From Clostridia bacterium (GTDB taxonomy: Bacteria; Bacillota; Clostridia; Oscillospirales; CAG-272): a stretch of 34,507 bases of DNA. Position numbers and translations under genes: made by a program. The DNA lies in NCBI GenBank assembly GCA_017481265.1, contig JAFUPK010000010.1:1-34507 (forward strand), read 5' to 3'. The notes beneath the pieces are model-generated. The model was not told the DNA's origin and made no database searches. It worked only from the letters and a program-made list of their open reading frames with translations. Each line of letters starts with the position of its first letter. The stretch's first letter is position 1. Of this stretch, positions 1 to 7,288 are shown in pieces.

Positions 1-145
1 GGGTCGCTTTTTGGACGAATAAGGGGGATTTCGCACTCTGCGGAGTGCGACTCGGGGCGCTGCCCCAAGACCCTGCGCCCTTTTAAAAAAGGTCGATCAA
101 AACTTTTGTGCATTTTGTCAGCGCAAGACCTTTGTCAGCGGTCTG
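1..145 (-). repeat. Structured mobile-like repeat, copy A (truncated by window edge)
   Basis: This is the 5' end of the family also present at 11644-11877, 17971-18221 and 33669-33901, read on the minus strand. It starts with the terminal sequence CAGACCGCTGACAAAGG at 145. It retains the GATCGACC block, hairpin H1 (GGGGC agc GCCCC), hairpin H2 (CGCACTC cgca GAGTGCG) and the start of H3. The 3' end and the second flank lie outside the window. It sits directly downstream of the MATE gene and is in the sense orientation of that gene. Identity to the other copies is read by eye. No open frame is conserved. Confidence 0.9.
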
Positions 146-172
146 AGCCTCTCTACGTGAGAGGCTGTTTTT
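146..172. terminator. Hairpin abutting repeat copy A, beyond the MATE stop codon
   Basis: An 8-bp stem AGCCTCTC/GAGAGGCT with loop TACGT is followed on the plus strand by GTTTTT. It is flush with the outer CAG end of repeat copy A. By analogy with copies at 11.7 and 33.8 kb it is probably one of two duplicated target hairpins, the other lying outside the window. On the MATE transcript strand the hairpin has no U-tract of its own. Confidence 0.6.
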
Positions 173-1566
173 CAGTTAAGGCTCTTTTTATCCCATCGTT
201 TTCCCGCAAGCCTTACAAGGAATATTACCCCGCGGAAGCATAGCTCAATACACATGGCTACCCATACACCCATAAGTCCAAACCGCGGCGCAAGGATCGC
301 GGACAGAGGTATACGCACAGCCCACATACTTACAAGATTCATAATTCCCGATGCCATGGTGTCACCCGCACCGCGGAAAACTCCCGATGCCACAATAGAT
401 GCGGCGTACATGGGCTCAGCAAAGGCTTCAAGCCGCAGTACCCTCGTACCAAGCTCCACCACAGCCGCGTCGGGGCTCAAAAATCCGATCATATACGGCG
501 CCGCGAAGAACATAAGCGCTCCCGAAAGCGTCATCACAGCCATCCCGAACAAGGTGCACAGCCAGCCCAGTCGGCGCGTCATGTCCCTCCTGCGTGCTCC
601 GATGCTCTGCCCTATAAGCGTCGCCGCAGCAGCTCCGATGCCATACCCGGGCATATAGCAAAGACTCTCCGCTGTTACCGCAAATGAATTCGCCGCAATG
701 GATGTGTTTCCGAGAGGCGATACTATTTTCGTTGCAGCTATATAGGCGGCGCACATAACGCTCTGCTCCATCGCCACAGGCACTCCGATGCGTATGCCAA
801 GCCGTATATATCCCGTGTTCATTCGGCACCGTTCACCGCGTCTCAGACCCATTACAGGCGATCTGCGAAGGAGGCAGTATGCCATGACCGCCGCAGTCAC
901 GACCTGCGACATGGCAGTGCCGAGAGATGCTCCCGCAACACCAAGTCCCGCACCGGGGAGAGTGATTCCAAGCAGGTCATTGCTCGGAAAGATAAAGAAA
1001 TAGTTGAACACCACATCCAGCGCACACATCATCACATTAAGCATACCGGGAAGACGCATATTTCCGCTTGCTTGCAGCATTCCTCCCGAAAAAGCGCAAA
1101 GCTGCACAGCAGGAAGCGAAAGAGAAAATATAAGATAGTATGCACTTGAATCAGCGCGAATGTCGGCACCGCCTCCGAGAAATGCGGGCAGGACACCTGA
1201 CACGCCGGCTCCCACAGCGGCAAGCGCGACCGCAATAAGCATGGAAAAGACAAGCCCGTGCTTCATTATGTCCCGCGCTTCCCTGTCACGCCCTGCGCCT
1301 ATCTTCTGCGCCGCCTGCACAGTAAAGCATGTCACAGCCGCCGAGAGAAGTCCGTTCATAAGCCATGTGCTCGATGCCACAAGTCCTATGGAAGCGCTTT
1401 CGGCAGGTCCAAGCCGTCCTACCATGGAGGTGTCTATATACTGCATTATAATAGACGAGATCTGCGCCATGATCGCAGGAAAGCTGAGTGTCACGATAAG
1501 CGATATTCTGTCTTTAAGGGAAAGCCTTTCACCGTTTCTAAGGCGGGCAAGATGATCTGTTCTCAT
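172..1566 (-). CDS. MATE family multidrug/cation exporter
   Basis: The 464-residue integral membrane protein has the usual MATE length and about twelve hydrophobic segments in two similar halves. Visible family features are an N-terminal PAIMAQISSIIMQYIDTSMVG segment, where the QYIDTSMVGRLG part matches the typical TM1 region, and the repeated pattern in the second half (GVPVAMEQSVMCAAYIAATK). MATE proteins export cationic drugs or metabolites in exchange for Na+ or H+; the substrate cannot be told from sequence. The ATG start has a GGAG ribosome site seven bases upstream, and the promoter lies at 1598-1627. The gene is transcribed divergently from rubrerythrin and ends at repeat copy A. Family assignment is secure; function in this organism is inference. 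Confidence 0.93.
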   Translation of the reverse strand: MRTDHLARLRNGERLSLKDRISLIVTLSFPAIMAQISSIIMQYIDTSMVGRLGPAESASIGLVASSTWLMNGLLSAAVTCFTVQAAQKIGAGRDREARDIMKHGLVFSMLIAVALAAVGAGVSGVLPAFLGGGADIRADSSAYYLIFSLSLPAVQLCAFSGGMLQASGNMRLPGMLNVMMCALDVVFNYFFIFPSNDLLGITLPGAGLGVAGASLGTAMSQVVTAAVMAYCLLRRSPVMGLRRGERCRMNTGYIRLGIRIGVPVAMEQSVMCAAYIAATKIVSPLGNTSIAANSFAVTAESLCYMPGYGIGAAAATLIGQSIGARRRDMTRRLGWLCTLFGMAVMTLSGALMFFAAPYMIGFLSPDAAVVELGTRVLRLEAFAEPMYAASIVASGVFRGAGDTMASGIMNLVSMWAVRIPLSAILAPRFGLMGVWVAMCIELCFRGVIFLVRLAGKRWDKKSLN

Positions 1567-1597
1567 GTCTGCTCCAAAATTTTTTATTACAGCTTAC

Positions 1598-1627
1598 ATT
1601 ATATCAAAAAAACGTATATCTTCGCAA
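1598..1627 (-). promoter_or_regulatory. Promoter for MATE gene
   Basis: On the minus strand, a -10 TATAAT (1598-1603) is preceded by a weak -35 TTGCGA (1622-1627) with an 18-bp spacer. The 5' UTR would be about 25 nt and contains the GGAG site. Confidence 0.6.
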
Positions 1628-1646
1628 GCAAAAAGAAAAAATTTGC

Positions 1647-1675
1647 TTTACAAAGCCTCTAAGTTGTGTTATACT
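1647..1675 (+). promoter_or_regulatory. Promoter for rubrerythrin
   Basis: A -35 TTTACA (1647-1652) and -10 TATACT (1670-1675) are separated by 17 bp. They lie 60 bp before the start codon, and a strong CGGAGGG ribosome site follows. I see no clear PerR box. Confidence 0.6.
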
Positions 1676-1734
1676 TTAATTGATATATCACAGTTAAACA
1701 CCGACTTGATTCGGATTAAACGGAGGGAATAAAA

Positions 1735-2400
1735 ATGACAAAGTATATGTGCAAAATGTGCGGTGAGATCTTCGAGGTCGCTGACGGTGAGAAGGCTGTA
1801 TGCCCCAGATGCGGTCTTAGCGGTGACAAGCTCGTAGTTCTTGAGAGCGCTCCCGAAGCAAAAAAGACTAAGTACGCAGGTACACAGACCGAGAAAAACC
1901 TTGAGGCTGCCTTCGCAGGCGAGTCTCAGGCAAGAAACAAGTACACCTACTTTGCATCCAAGGCAAAGAAGGAAGGCTTTGAGCAGATCGCCGCTCTCTT
2001 CTTAAAGACCGCTGACAACGAGAAGGAGCACGCAAAGCTGTGGTTCAAGGAGCTTGCAGGCATCGGCGACACCGCCGAGAACCTTGCTCACGCCGCTGAC
2101 GGTGAGAACTACGAGTGGACAGATATGTACGACGGCTTTGCAAAGACCGCTGACGAGGAAGGCTTCCATGAGCTTGCTGAGAAGTTCCGCATGGTTGCTG
2201 CCATCGAGAAGCACCACGAGGAAAGATACAGAGCTCTTCTCAAGAACGTAGAGACCGCCGCTGTATTCGCAAAGAGCGAGGTCAAGGTATGGGAGTGCCG
2301 CAACTGCGGACACATCATGGTCGGCACAGCCGCACCTGAGGTCTGCCCTGTTTGCGATCACCCCAGAAGCTATTTCGAATTACACGCTGAGAACTACTAA
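1735..2400 (+). CDS. rbr: Rubrerythrin with rubredoxin-like domains at both ends
   Basis: The 221-residue non-haem iron protein reduces hydrogen peroxide in anaerobes, taking electrons from rubredoxin. The core (about residues 50-175) is a ferritin-like four-helix domain with the di-iron ligand motifs [14 protein letters not shown] and [11 protein letters not shown]-terminal rubredoxin domain has Cys188, Cys191, Cys204 and Cys207 (CRNC and CPVC). There is also an N-terminal zinc-ribbon or rubredoxin-like knuckle with Cys6, Cys9, Cys23 and Cys26. Carrying iron-sulfur-type knuckles at both ends is seen in some clostridial rubrerythrins. The start has a consensus GGAGGG site. A rubredoxin gene converges from the other side, a plausible electron-donor partner. 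Confidence 0.95.
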   Translation: MTKYMCKMCGEIFEVADGEKAVCPRCGLSGDKLVVLESAPEAKKTKYAGTQTEKNLEAAFAGESQARNKYTYFASKAKKEGFEQIAALFLKTADNEKEHAKLWFKELAGIGDTAENLAHAADGENYEWTDMYDGFAKTADEEGFHELAEKFRMVAAIEKHHEERYRALLKNVETAAVFAKSEVKVWECRNCGHIMVGTAAPEVCPVCDHPRSYFELHAENY

Positions 2401-2425
2401 TAAAAAAGCCACCGCTAAACGGTGG
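2401..2425 (-). terminator. Terminator for rubredoxin gene
   Basis: On the minus strand, stem CCACCG/CGGTGG with loop TTTAG is followed by CTTTTTTATT. It starts immediately after the rubrerythrin stop codon and faces the rubredoxin gene, 70 bp away. Confidence 0.75.
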
Positions 2426-2443
2426 AAAGATACCGACTATCAT

Positions 2444-2478
2444 AAAACAAAGCTGCTTTTTGCAGCTTTGTTTTTTAT
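2444..2478 (+). terminator. Terminator for rubrerythrin
   Basis: A 13-bp stem (AAAACAAAGCTGC with its complement at 2462-2474, loop TTTTT) runs into a T-tract ending at 2476. Read on the minus strand it also ends in a short T run, so it may act in both directions. Confidence 0.8.
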
Positions 2479-2494
2479 CATCAGTTGGGCTTAT

Positions 2495-2656
2495 TCAATA
2501 AGTGTCGCTTTCAAACTCGTCTTTGCTGACGCCGCACTCGGGACACTCGAAATCGTCTGCAAGATCATCCCACAGCGTTCCGGGCTCGATGCCGTTGTCA
2601 ACGTCACCGACTTCCTCATCGTACGTATATCCGCAAATTATACAGACGTACCTCAT
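2495..2656 (-). CDS. Rubredoxin
   Basis: This small gene encodes 53 residues with the four cysteines that bind one iron: Cys5 and Cys8 (CIICGY) and Cys38 and Cys41 (CPECGV). It has the usual aromatic and acidic framework, with Tyr3, Tyr10, Trp29 and Phe36. Length matches the family. It is a soluble one-electron carrier; the likely partner is the adjacent rubrerythrin, although rubredoxins serve several enzymes. The ATG start has a GGGAGGG ribosome site 12 bases upstream, a long spacing, and a near-consensus promoter lies at 2718-2746. It converges on rubrerythrin with two terminators between. Confidence 0.93.
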   Translation of the reverse strand: MRYVCIICGYTYDEEVGDVDNGIEPGTLWDDLADDFECPECGVSKDEFESDTY

Positions 2657-2717
2657 TTGAAACTCAACCCTCCCTTAAAAATAATAAAAATGTAGCGGCT
2701 ATTTGTCCGCGGGGGAT

Positions 2718-2746
2718 ATTATAGCACAATGTATACGCGTATGCAA
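2718..2746 (-). promoter_or_regulatory. Promoter for rubredoxin
   Basis: On the minus strand, -35 TTGCAT (2741-2746) and -10 TATAAT (2718-2723) are separated by exactly 17 bp, 62 bp before the start codon. Confidence 0.7.
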
Positions 2747-2895
2747 TATGTAAATTCAAAAAAAGTAATGATAATCCTTAAAAATTCGGATTTCATTAGT
2801 GTTTTTTTGCAACAAAGTTCCACTCAGACACCGGTGTGTCACATTTCGACAAGTACGCGCGTAACATTTGCAGAATTTTTGTATATTTTGCGGTG

Positions 2896-2924
2896 TTGAC
2901 AAATAGACAGTTTTGCAGTATAAT
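2896..2924 (+). promoter_or_regulatory. Consensus promoter for 5S rRNA
   Basis: A perfect -35 TTGACA (2896-2901), 17-bp spacer and perfect -10 TATAAT (2919-2924) lie about 40 bp before the mature 5S end. This shows the 5S gene is a stand-alone transcription unit. Confidence 0.9.
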
Positions 2925-2965
2925 AAATGAGCACTCAAGGAGAGCACTCCGAGAGAAAGCGAATA

Positions 2966-3083
<118 letters not shown>

Positions 3084-3091
3084 AATAAAGG

Positions 3092-3120
3092 GTGCCCGCA
3101 ACAGCGGGTGCTTTTTTGTT
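3092..3120 (+). terminator. First 5S terminator
   Basis: Stem CCCGC/GCGGG, extended by G-U pairs, with loop AACA is followed by CTTTTTTG. It begins about 10 nt after the 5S end. Confidence 0.85.
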
Positions 3121-3170
3121 TTACAAATCCCGCCCGCCTTTGGGTGGGATCTGCAAAACGTGTTCGATTT

Positions 3171-3205
3171 GCATCCGCTACCCCGCCAACAGCGGGTGCT
3201 TTTTT
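3171..3205 (+). terminator. Second 5S terminator
   Basis: A 9-bp stem (GCATCCGCT at 3171-3179 with AGCGGGTGC at 3191-3199, one G-U pair) is followed by a T run. Confidence 0.8.
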
Positions 3206-3257
3206 GTTTTTCAAATCCCGCCCGCCTTTTGCGGTATTTTCAAAACGTGTTCGATTT

Positions 3258-3292
3258 GCATCCGCTACCCTGCCAACAGCGGGTGCTTTTTT
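3258..3292 (+). terminator. Third 5S terminator
   Basis: This is the same 9-bp stem as the second terminator, at 3258-3266 and 3278-3286, followed by TTTTTTG. Between here and the next terminator at 3414 I see only an imperfect CTGCC/GGCAG stem. Confidence 0.8.
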
Positions 3293-3403
3293 GTTTTCGG
3301 AAAATAACAAAATTCGCCTGCAACGAGCCGAACTGCCGTGAAGCTGATTTATAAGCATCTGAATCCGGCTCTGCCAAGCTAAGCGGCAGCTCTTATTCGG
3401 TTT

Positions 3404-3454
3404 TAAAAATAGAAGAGGCTTTCCGTCCCCGAAAAGGAGCAAAGGAAAGCCTCT
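3404..3454 (-). terminator. Terminator for MORN-protein operon
   Basis: An 11-bp stem (AGAGGCTTTCC at 3414-3424 with its complement at 3444-3454) is followed on the minus strand by TCTATTTTTAAAA. It lies 12 bp beyond the MORN gene stop codon. Confidence 0.75.
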
Positions 3455-3466
3455 TTGTTACTTTGT

Positions 3467-4324
3467 TCAGCCTTCAATGGGAGCCGACACCTCAGCATCT
3501 CCGCTTTCAGGCGCAGAATCCTCTGTACGAACGATAACTCCGTTCTCGAAATGTCCGGTATATACACGTCCCGAAGGCCATGTAAATGTGCCCTCGCCGT
3601 TCATATAGTTGTCCTTCCATTCGCCGGTATAGCTCTCGCCGTTTGCCCACGTGTAGGTACCGTAGCCCTCGCGGACATCATTTACGTAGGAGCCTGTGTA
3701 GCTGTCACCGGATGCCCATTCGTAAGAGCCCTCGCCGTTCTTCATGTTCTCTGTATAAGTGCCGGTAAATTTGTCACCGTTGGAGTAGACCATGCTGCCG
3801 CTTCCGTGACGCTTGCCTTCCTTGAAGCTACCCGTGTACACATCTCCCGTGCCCGAGGTATATACTCCCTCTCCGTCAAACTTACCGTTTACAAAGGTAC
3901 CCTCGTATTTGTCTCCGGAGGCCGTGAGCACACCTTTCCCGTGGATCACGTCACTTTCAAACTGACCCTCGTACACGTCTCCGTTTGCACAAACGAGCTT
4001 GCCCGTGCCGTGCTTCAGCATCCCCTGAAGCTCTCCGGTGTAGGTGTCTCCCGATGAGTAGGAAAGACCTCCGTCCTCCGTCACCTTGGCGCTCTTGCCG
4101 TCAGAATAGCTTATCATTCCCGACTTCGGGTCTCCCTCGGAATCGACGATACCGAAAAAGCGCACCTTGAGCCCATCACCTGTCTCCGATGTGATATATC
4201 TCACACCGCAGAAGTACGCCACAAGCACCGCTATAACGAGAAGCGCCGCGGCAGAGGCTATTATGATCGCCATAAGCTTAGGGAAGCTCATGCGCCTTCT
4301 TGTTCTGTATGATTGCATATCCAT
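3467..4324 (-). CDS. Membrane-anchored MORN-repeat protein
   Basis: The 285-residue protein has a basic N-terminus (RTRRR), one hydrophobic segment (residues ~20-45) and then about eight consecutive MORN repeats of 22-23 residues with the pattern GDxYxGxF...GxGxxxxxxG. The repeats probably form an extracytoplasmic beta-sheet rod. MORN repeats in bacteria are linked to membrane or protein binding; no catalytic domain is present, so the role is unknown. I chose ATG at 4324 because a GGGGG site sits five bases upstream; an in-frame TTG nine codons earlier has none. It is the last gene of a minus-strand cluster with the membrane protein at 4384-4911. Confidence 0.85.
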   Translation of the reverse strand: MDMQSYRTRRRMSFPKLMAIIIASAAALLVIAVLVAYFCGVRYITSETGDGLKVRFFGIVDSEGDPKSGMISYSDGKSAKVTEDGGLSYSSGDTYTGELQGMLKHGTGKLVCANGDVYEGQFESDVIHGKGVLTASGDKYEGTFVNGKFDGEGVYTSGTGDVYTGSFKEGKRHGSGSMVYSNGDKFTGTYTENMKNGEGSYEWASGDSYTGSYVNDVREGYGTYTWANGESYTGEWKDNYMNGEGTFTWPSGRVYTGHFENGVIVRTEDSAPESGDAEVSAPIEG

Positions 4325-4383
4325 TTTGACCCCCACACGCCGACCTTGCAAGTCGGACCGCTTTCAAATTTACATCACAGTGA

Positions 4384-4911
4384 TCATGAGAACAGATTCT
4401 TTGAGTTCTCGATAAAATGTGCATAAAGCACAGGGAAAAATCTTATAAACAGCTCTCCCGCAACAATAAGGAGCACGATTCCGATGACCATTTTGACCAC
4501 GGAACGCTCAGCTCCGCCGCGAAGAGACGCGGGAAGGCGCCTCTGAGACTTTGCGATCGCCTCAATGCCCTCCTCGTCAGTCTTCTCTGCAGGCGGGATA
4601 TACCATGCCGCACCCGAAGCTGTCTCAGTCTTCATAACATATCTGCGAAGAGGCGAGGTGTCCCGTAGCATCAAACGGCATTTCCTTTTCATGCCTGTGC
4701 TGAGCTTTTCAAGCTCTTCGGCGCTCTTTGCCGTTTCGGCAGACACAGCCCCCGAGGAATTCAGCACGCTGATTATCTGCGCGGCAAGCCGGCGACGGAA
4801 ATAATCGTAGAGCACCGCCGCTACTATTACGATCACGGCTATCCTTGTGAAGAACGGGACAAGCTCATCAAGACCGTATGTGTAAAAACCGTTGAAAATC
4901 GAAGCTAACAT
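4384..4911 (-). CDS. Membrane protein of unknown function
   Basis: I do not recognise a family. The 175-residue protein has a hydrophobic segment near the N-terminus (about residues 19-35, FFTRIAVIVIVAAVLYDYF), a charged middle region, and a second hydrophobic segment near the C-terminus (VVKMVIGIVLLIVAGELFI). The two segments would place the middle on the cytoplasmic side, given the arginine-rich stretches next to both. ATG at 4911 is preferred because AAGGA lies seven bases upstream. The gene lies between the DUF1934 gene and the MORN gene on one strand with short gaps, so a shared operon is likely. Confidence 0.7.
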   Translation of the reverse strand: MLASIFNGFYTYGLDELVPFFTRIAVIVIVAAVLYDYFRRRLAAQIISVLNSSGAVSAETAKSAEELEKLSTGMKRKCRLMLRDTSPLRRYVMKTETASGAAWYIPPAEKTDEEGIEAIAKSQRRLPASLRGGAERSVVKMVIGIVLLIVAGELFIRFFPVLYAHFIENSKNLFS

Positions 4912-4956
4912 GGCATATTCCTTATTATTTATTTTGTATTCCACCCGAAGGTGCGA

Positions 4957-5538
4957 TCAGCCCAAGGTGATCTTCATTTTTGTGCGCTGTGTTTCGGCAC
5001 CGTTCATCTCAACAGAGTAATCAAGCTCAATGACACCTTTACCCTTAGAAACGGTGTTCCTCACGCGCTTGGCGTAAAAGCACATGGGTATCCTCATAAA
5101 CCCAACGTTGTACTCGCAGGTATGGTGACGCCCTTCCTCCAGAACGAACATACTGCTGACAGTGCCCGAGCGAACGATGGCAACAAGCCCCGGCTCATCC
5201 TTGCGGAAGGTGATCTGAGTAAGCGTGCCGGGCACCTCAAGAAGCTCGCTCTCGTCGTATGTCACGGTAATACGTCACGCTGAAAAGCTGTACCTTCCCT
5301 CGGTAACGAGCTCCGTGCGCATGGGTCCTGCATCTCCCGCCTCCGCACTCATGGCTCTGAGAGCCGCGTCCTCAATGTCCACGGGAAATTCACTTTCGCC
5401 CTCCTCGTAAACAACGTCGCTTTCCGGGATAAGTCCCTCGGGAACTCCCTGATACGTGACAGACTCGATCCTCAGACGCACCGGCTCTCCCGCGGTCGGA
5501 AGCTTTTCTATCTTATCCATCTTATCTATGGATGACAT
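4957..5538 (-). pseudogene. DUF1934 (YwiB-like beta-barrel) protein interrupted by in-frame TGA
   Basis: Two consecutive open segments are in the same frame and are separated by one TGA at 5275-5277. Joined, they make a single DUF1934-type protein of about 193 residues. The N-terminal part carries VRLRIESVTYQG and MRTELVTEGRYSFSA; after the stop the frame continues RITVTYDESELLEVPG and ends with the barrel strands (EYNVGFMRIPMCFYAKRVRN, KGVIELDYSVEMNG). The family is a small lipocalin-like barrel of unknown role. The start overlaps the ThuA end (TGATATG) and lacks a ribosome site, suggesting translational coupling. The cause could be a nonsense mutation, a sequencing error or recoding. The domain call is fairly sure; the state of the gene is not. 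Confidence 0.7.
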
Positions 5539-5539
5539 A

Positions 5540-6262
5540 TCAGACAATAGGCTTGATGTAGGGGCAGTCGTTGGAGAACTCGTAGCCGACCTCATTTGGA
5601 GCGCACCAGTGAACAGCGTTCTTCAGTACGCGCTGAACGTTCTTGTCGTAGAAGGAACGGCAGGTCTCGTGACCGGGCTGGAAGTAGAAGATCTTGCCGA
5701 GACCGCGGGTAAATGTAGCGCCTGCGCGGAAGATGTGACCTGATGTGTACCATGCGCCGAAGATAAGATCGTCGGGATTGGGAATGTAGAAGGGCTCAGC
5801 GTAAAGCTCCTCGCTCTCAAGCTCGAACTTATCGGGAATACCTGCGGCGATGGGATGAGAAGGCTTAAGGTTCCAAAGGATCTCATGGAACTCATCACCC
5901 CATGAAAGGTTACCTGTAGTACCGACGATGCGCTTGAAGGGCTTGGAGTGGTGAGCAGAGTGGCAGGCGATAAAGCCCATGCCGTCGTATACTCTCTGGC
6001 GAACATACTCAACTCTCTCGTCGCTTACTGCATCGTGATAGCAGTGTCCCCACCAGATAAGAACGTCTGTATTGTCGAGAACCTCGTTGGGAATACCGTG
6101 ATCGGGATCGTCAAGGCAGGCAAGGCGTACTTCAACGTCATCGCACTCGCTGAGGAAATCACCGATGCAGCCGTGGATTCCCTTGGGATAGATCGCCGCA
6201 ACGTCGGGATTGTTCTTTTCGTGCTTAAATTCGTTCCAAATTGTAACTCTGATCTTCTTCAT
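5540..6262 (-). CDS. ThuA-like domain protein (trehalose-utilisation family)
   Basis: The 240-residue protein has a flavodoxin/glutamine-amidotransferase-like fold typical of ThuA. Recognisable blocks are IRVTIWNEFKHE at the N-terminus, DVLIWWGHCYHDAV, the nucleophile-elbow-like GMGFIACHSAHHSKPF and HPIAAGIPDKF, and GKIFYFQPGHE. Members are cytoplasmic and linked to sugar metabolism, but the reaction is not settled. ATG at 6262 has AAAGGA nine bases upstream. The same promoter (6521-6550) serves the short deleted paralog at 6308-6442. The stop overlaps the start of the next gene. Confidence 0.85.
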   Translation of the reverse strand: MKKIRVTIWNEFKHEKNNPDVAAIYPKGIHGCIGDFLSECDDVEVRLACLDDPDHGIPNEVLDNTDVLIWWGHCYHDAVSDERVEYVRQRVYDGMGFIACHSAHHSKPFKRIVGTTGNLSWGDEFHEILWNLKPSHPIAAGIPDKFELESEELYAEPFYIPNPDDLIFGAWYTSGHIFRAGATFTRGLGKIFYFQPGHETCRSFYDKNVQRVLKNAVHWCAPNEVGYEFSNDCPYIKPIV

Positions 6263-6307
6263 AATGATTTTTCCTTTCTTGAAAGCCATAGACAGGCTGT
6301 AAGTTCT

Positions 6308-6442
6308 TTAAACAATGGGTCCCGAAAAGGGGCATCCTTCGGGACGCTCAAAGGCGGTACTTACGGGAGCTGCCACCTCAGGTCTGTATTTTTCCTGTCT
6401 GAACTCATACCAAACGGTTACTCTTATCTTATTTTTCTCCAT
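6308..6442 (-). pseudogene. Internally deleted ThuA paralog
   Basis: This 44-codon frame begins KIRVTVWYEFRQEKYRPEVAA, which aligns with KIRVTIWNEFKHEKNNPDVAA at the start of the adjacent ThuA protein. It ends CPFSGPIV, which aligns with CPYIKPIV at that protein's C-terminus. About 200 internal residues are missing but the frame is intact. It has a proper start context (GGAG, then GGTCATT against ATG) and is the first frame after the promoter. It is best read as a tandem duplicate that lost its middle. It may still be translated as a short leader peptide. Confidence 0.75.
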
Positions 6443-6520
6443 AATGACCGTCTCCGATACACTGTCAAAATATGCAGCACCGCCAAGTCAATGTGCAGAC
6501 ATACCAAACCTATTTTACTT

Positions 6521-6550
6521 ATTATATCACAGCTATCCGCGACAAGTCAA
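6521..6550 (-). promoter_or_regulatory. Promoter for ThuA cluster
   Basis: On the minus strand, -35 TTGACT (6545-6550) and -10 TATAAT (6521-6526) are separated by 18 bp. The start would be near 6514, giving a 5' UTR of about 70 nt before the deleted paralog. Between here and the MarR promoter (6699) I see only AT-rich sequence. Confidence 0.7.
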
Positions 6551-6698
6551 TAGTATGCAGGTGAACGTTGTGTGTAAATTCTCCGAAAGCAATAGAAAGC
6601 CAAAGCACACGGCACGCACGAGCTGCAGGACTTTGCACACATACAAATATACACAAAAATATGCCTTTTACGTTCACATAATATTATCATTTCAAACG

Positions 6699-6735
6699 TT
6701 GACTTTTAACAATGTTAAGTGTATAATGTTTAACA
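6699..6735 (+). promoter_or_regulatory. MarR gene promoter with embedded operator
   Basis: -35 TTGACT (6699-6704) and -10 TATAAT (6722-6727) are 17 bp apart. The spacer holds a perfect inverted repeat, TTAACA-A-TGTTAA (6706-6718), and a further TTAACA half-site lies just after the -10 (6730-6735). This is where an autoregulating MarR protein would be expected to bind; the pairing with that protein is inference. Confidence 0.7.
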
Positions 6736-6754
6736 GTATTAGTGTAAGTCTCCG

Positions 6755-6804
6755 GTCCGCCTTCGACGGACTATTTTTGTGCACTGAAAGAAGCAGCACA
6801 AAAA
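6755..6804 (+). promoter_or_regulatory. Possible attenuator in MarR 5' UTR
   Basis: Stem GTCCG/CGGAC (6755-6771) is followed by TATTTTTG, resembling a weak terminator. The T-run itself (TTTTTGTGC, 6774-6782) can pair with GCACAAAAA (6796-6804). The two hairpins are adjacent and share no bases, except that the second buries the U-tract. The arrangement is suggestive only. Confidence 0.35.
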
Positions 6805-6826
6805 AATAATACATCAAGAGGTCAAT

Positions 6827-7267
6827 ATGGTAAACTATACCTTTCTTGCCACCGAGCTTTTAAAGTGTCTGTGCGCTTCAGCTGACGCAAAGCACCAGCG
6901 AAGCACCGAGGACTTCACCCACGGTGAAATGAGGATATTATCCTTGCTTTCGGATAAGGGTGACGGCATTTCTCCCACCGATATCTGCGAGCTCAGCAGC
7001 ATGACAACTCCCCGTATCTCAGCGGCGATCGCAAGCCTCACAAAGAAGGAGCTCGTCCTCCGACAGACAGATGAGCGCGACAAAAGACGCCTGCGCATAT
7101 ATATCACAGACAAGGGCAGAGCTCTTGTGGACGCAAAGAAAAAGGAGCTGACAGACTCTCTTGCCGATCTGCTCATGCACCTTGGAGAGACCGACGCCAA
7201 GGAGTACGTCCGCATAATGGAACGCATCCGCGAAGACGCGCTTTGTGAAAAAAGCACCGTACTGTAA
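6827..7267 (+). CDS. MarR family transcriptional regulator
   Basis: The 146-residue protein is a typical MarR-size winged-helix dimer. Residues ~28-95 contain the winged HTH: FTHGEMRILSLL, ISPTDICELSSMTTPRISAAI as the recognition part, and DERDKRRLRIYITDKGRAL as the wing with its conserved DxRxxR...LT-like motif. Flanking helices supply dimerisation. Cytoplasmic DNA-binding repressor, probably responding to a small ligand. It starts 21 bp ahead of the activase gene and is very likely co-transcribed with it, so it probably controls its own operon through the inverted repeat at 6706-6718. Confidence 0.93.
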   Translation: MVNYTFLATELLKCLCASADAKHQRSTEDFTHGEMRILSLLSDKGDGISPTDICELSSMTTPRISAAIASLTKKELVLRQTDERDKRRLRIYITDKGRALVDAKKKELTDSLADLLMHLGETDAKEYVRIMERIREDALCEKSTVL

Positions 7268-7288
7268 TAAAGAAAGAGATATAGCATT

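Larger units (their letters stand above)
3100..3292 (+). repeat. Tandem 87-88 bp repeat carrying terminators
   Basis: The block from the first terminator onward is repeated at an 87-88 bp offset. AACAGCGGGTGCTTTTTTG occurs at 3100, 3188 and 3275, and the intervening CAAATCCCGCCCGCC and CAAAACGTGTTCGATTTGC blocks occur twice. The repeats are nearly identical, suggesting recent duplication. Confidence 0.85.

Noticed and set aside
5275-5277. Selenocysteine at the DUF1934 TGA.
   Set aside because: The family has no catalytic cysteine at that site and I see no clear SECIS-like hairpin right after the codon; other explanations are simpler.
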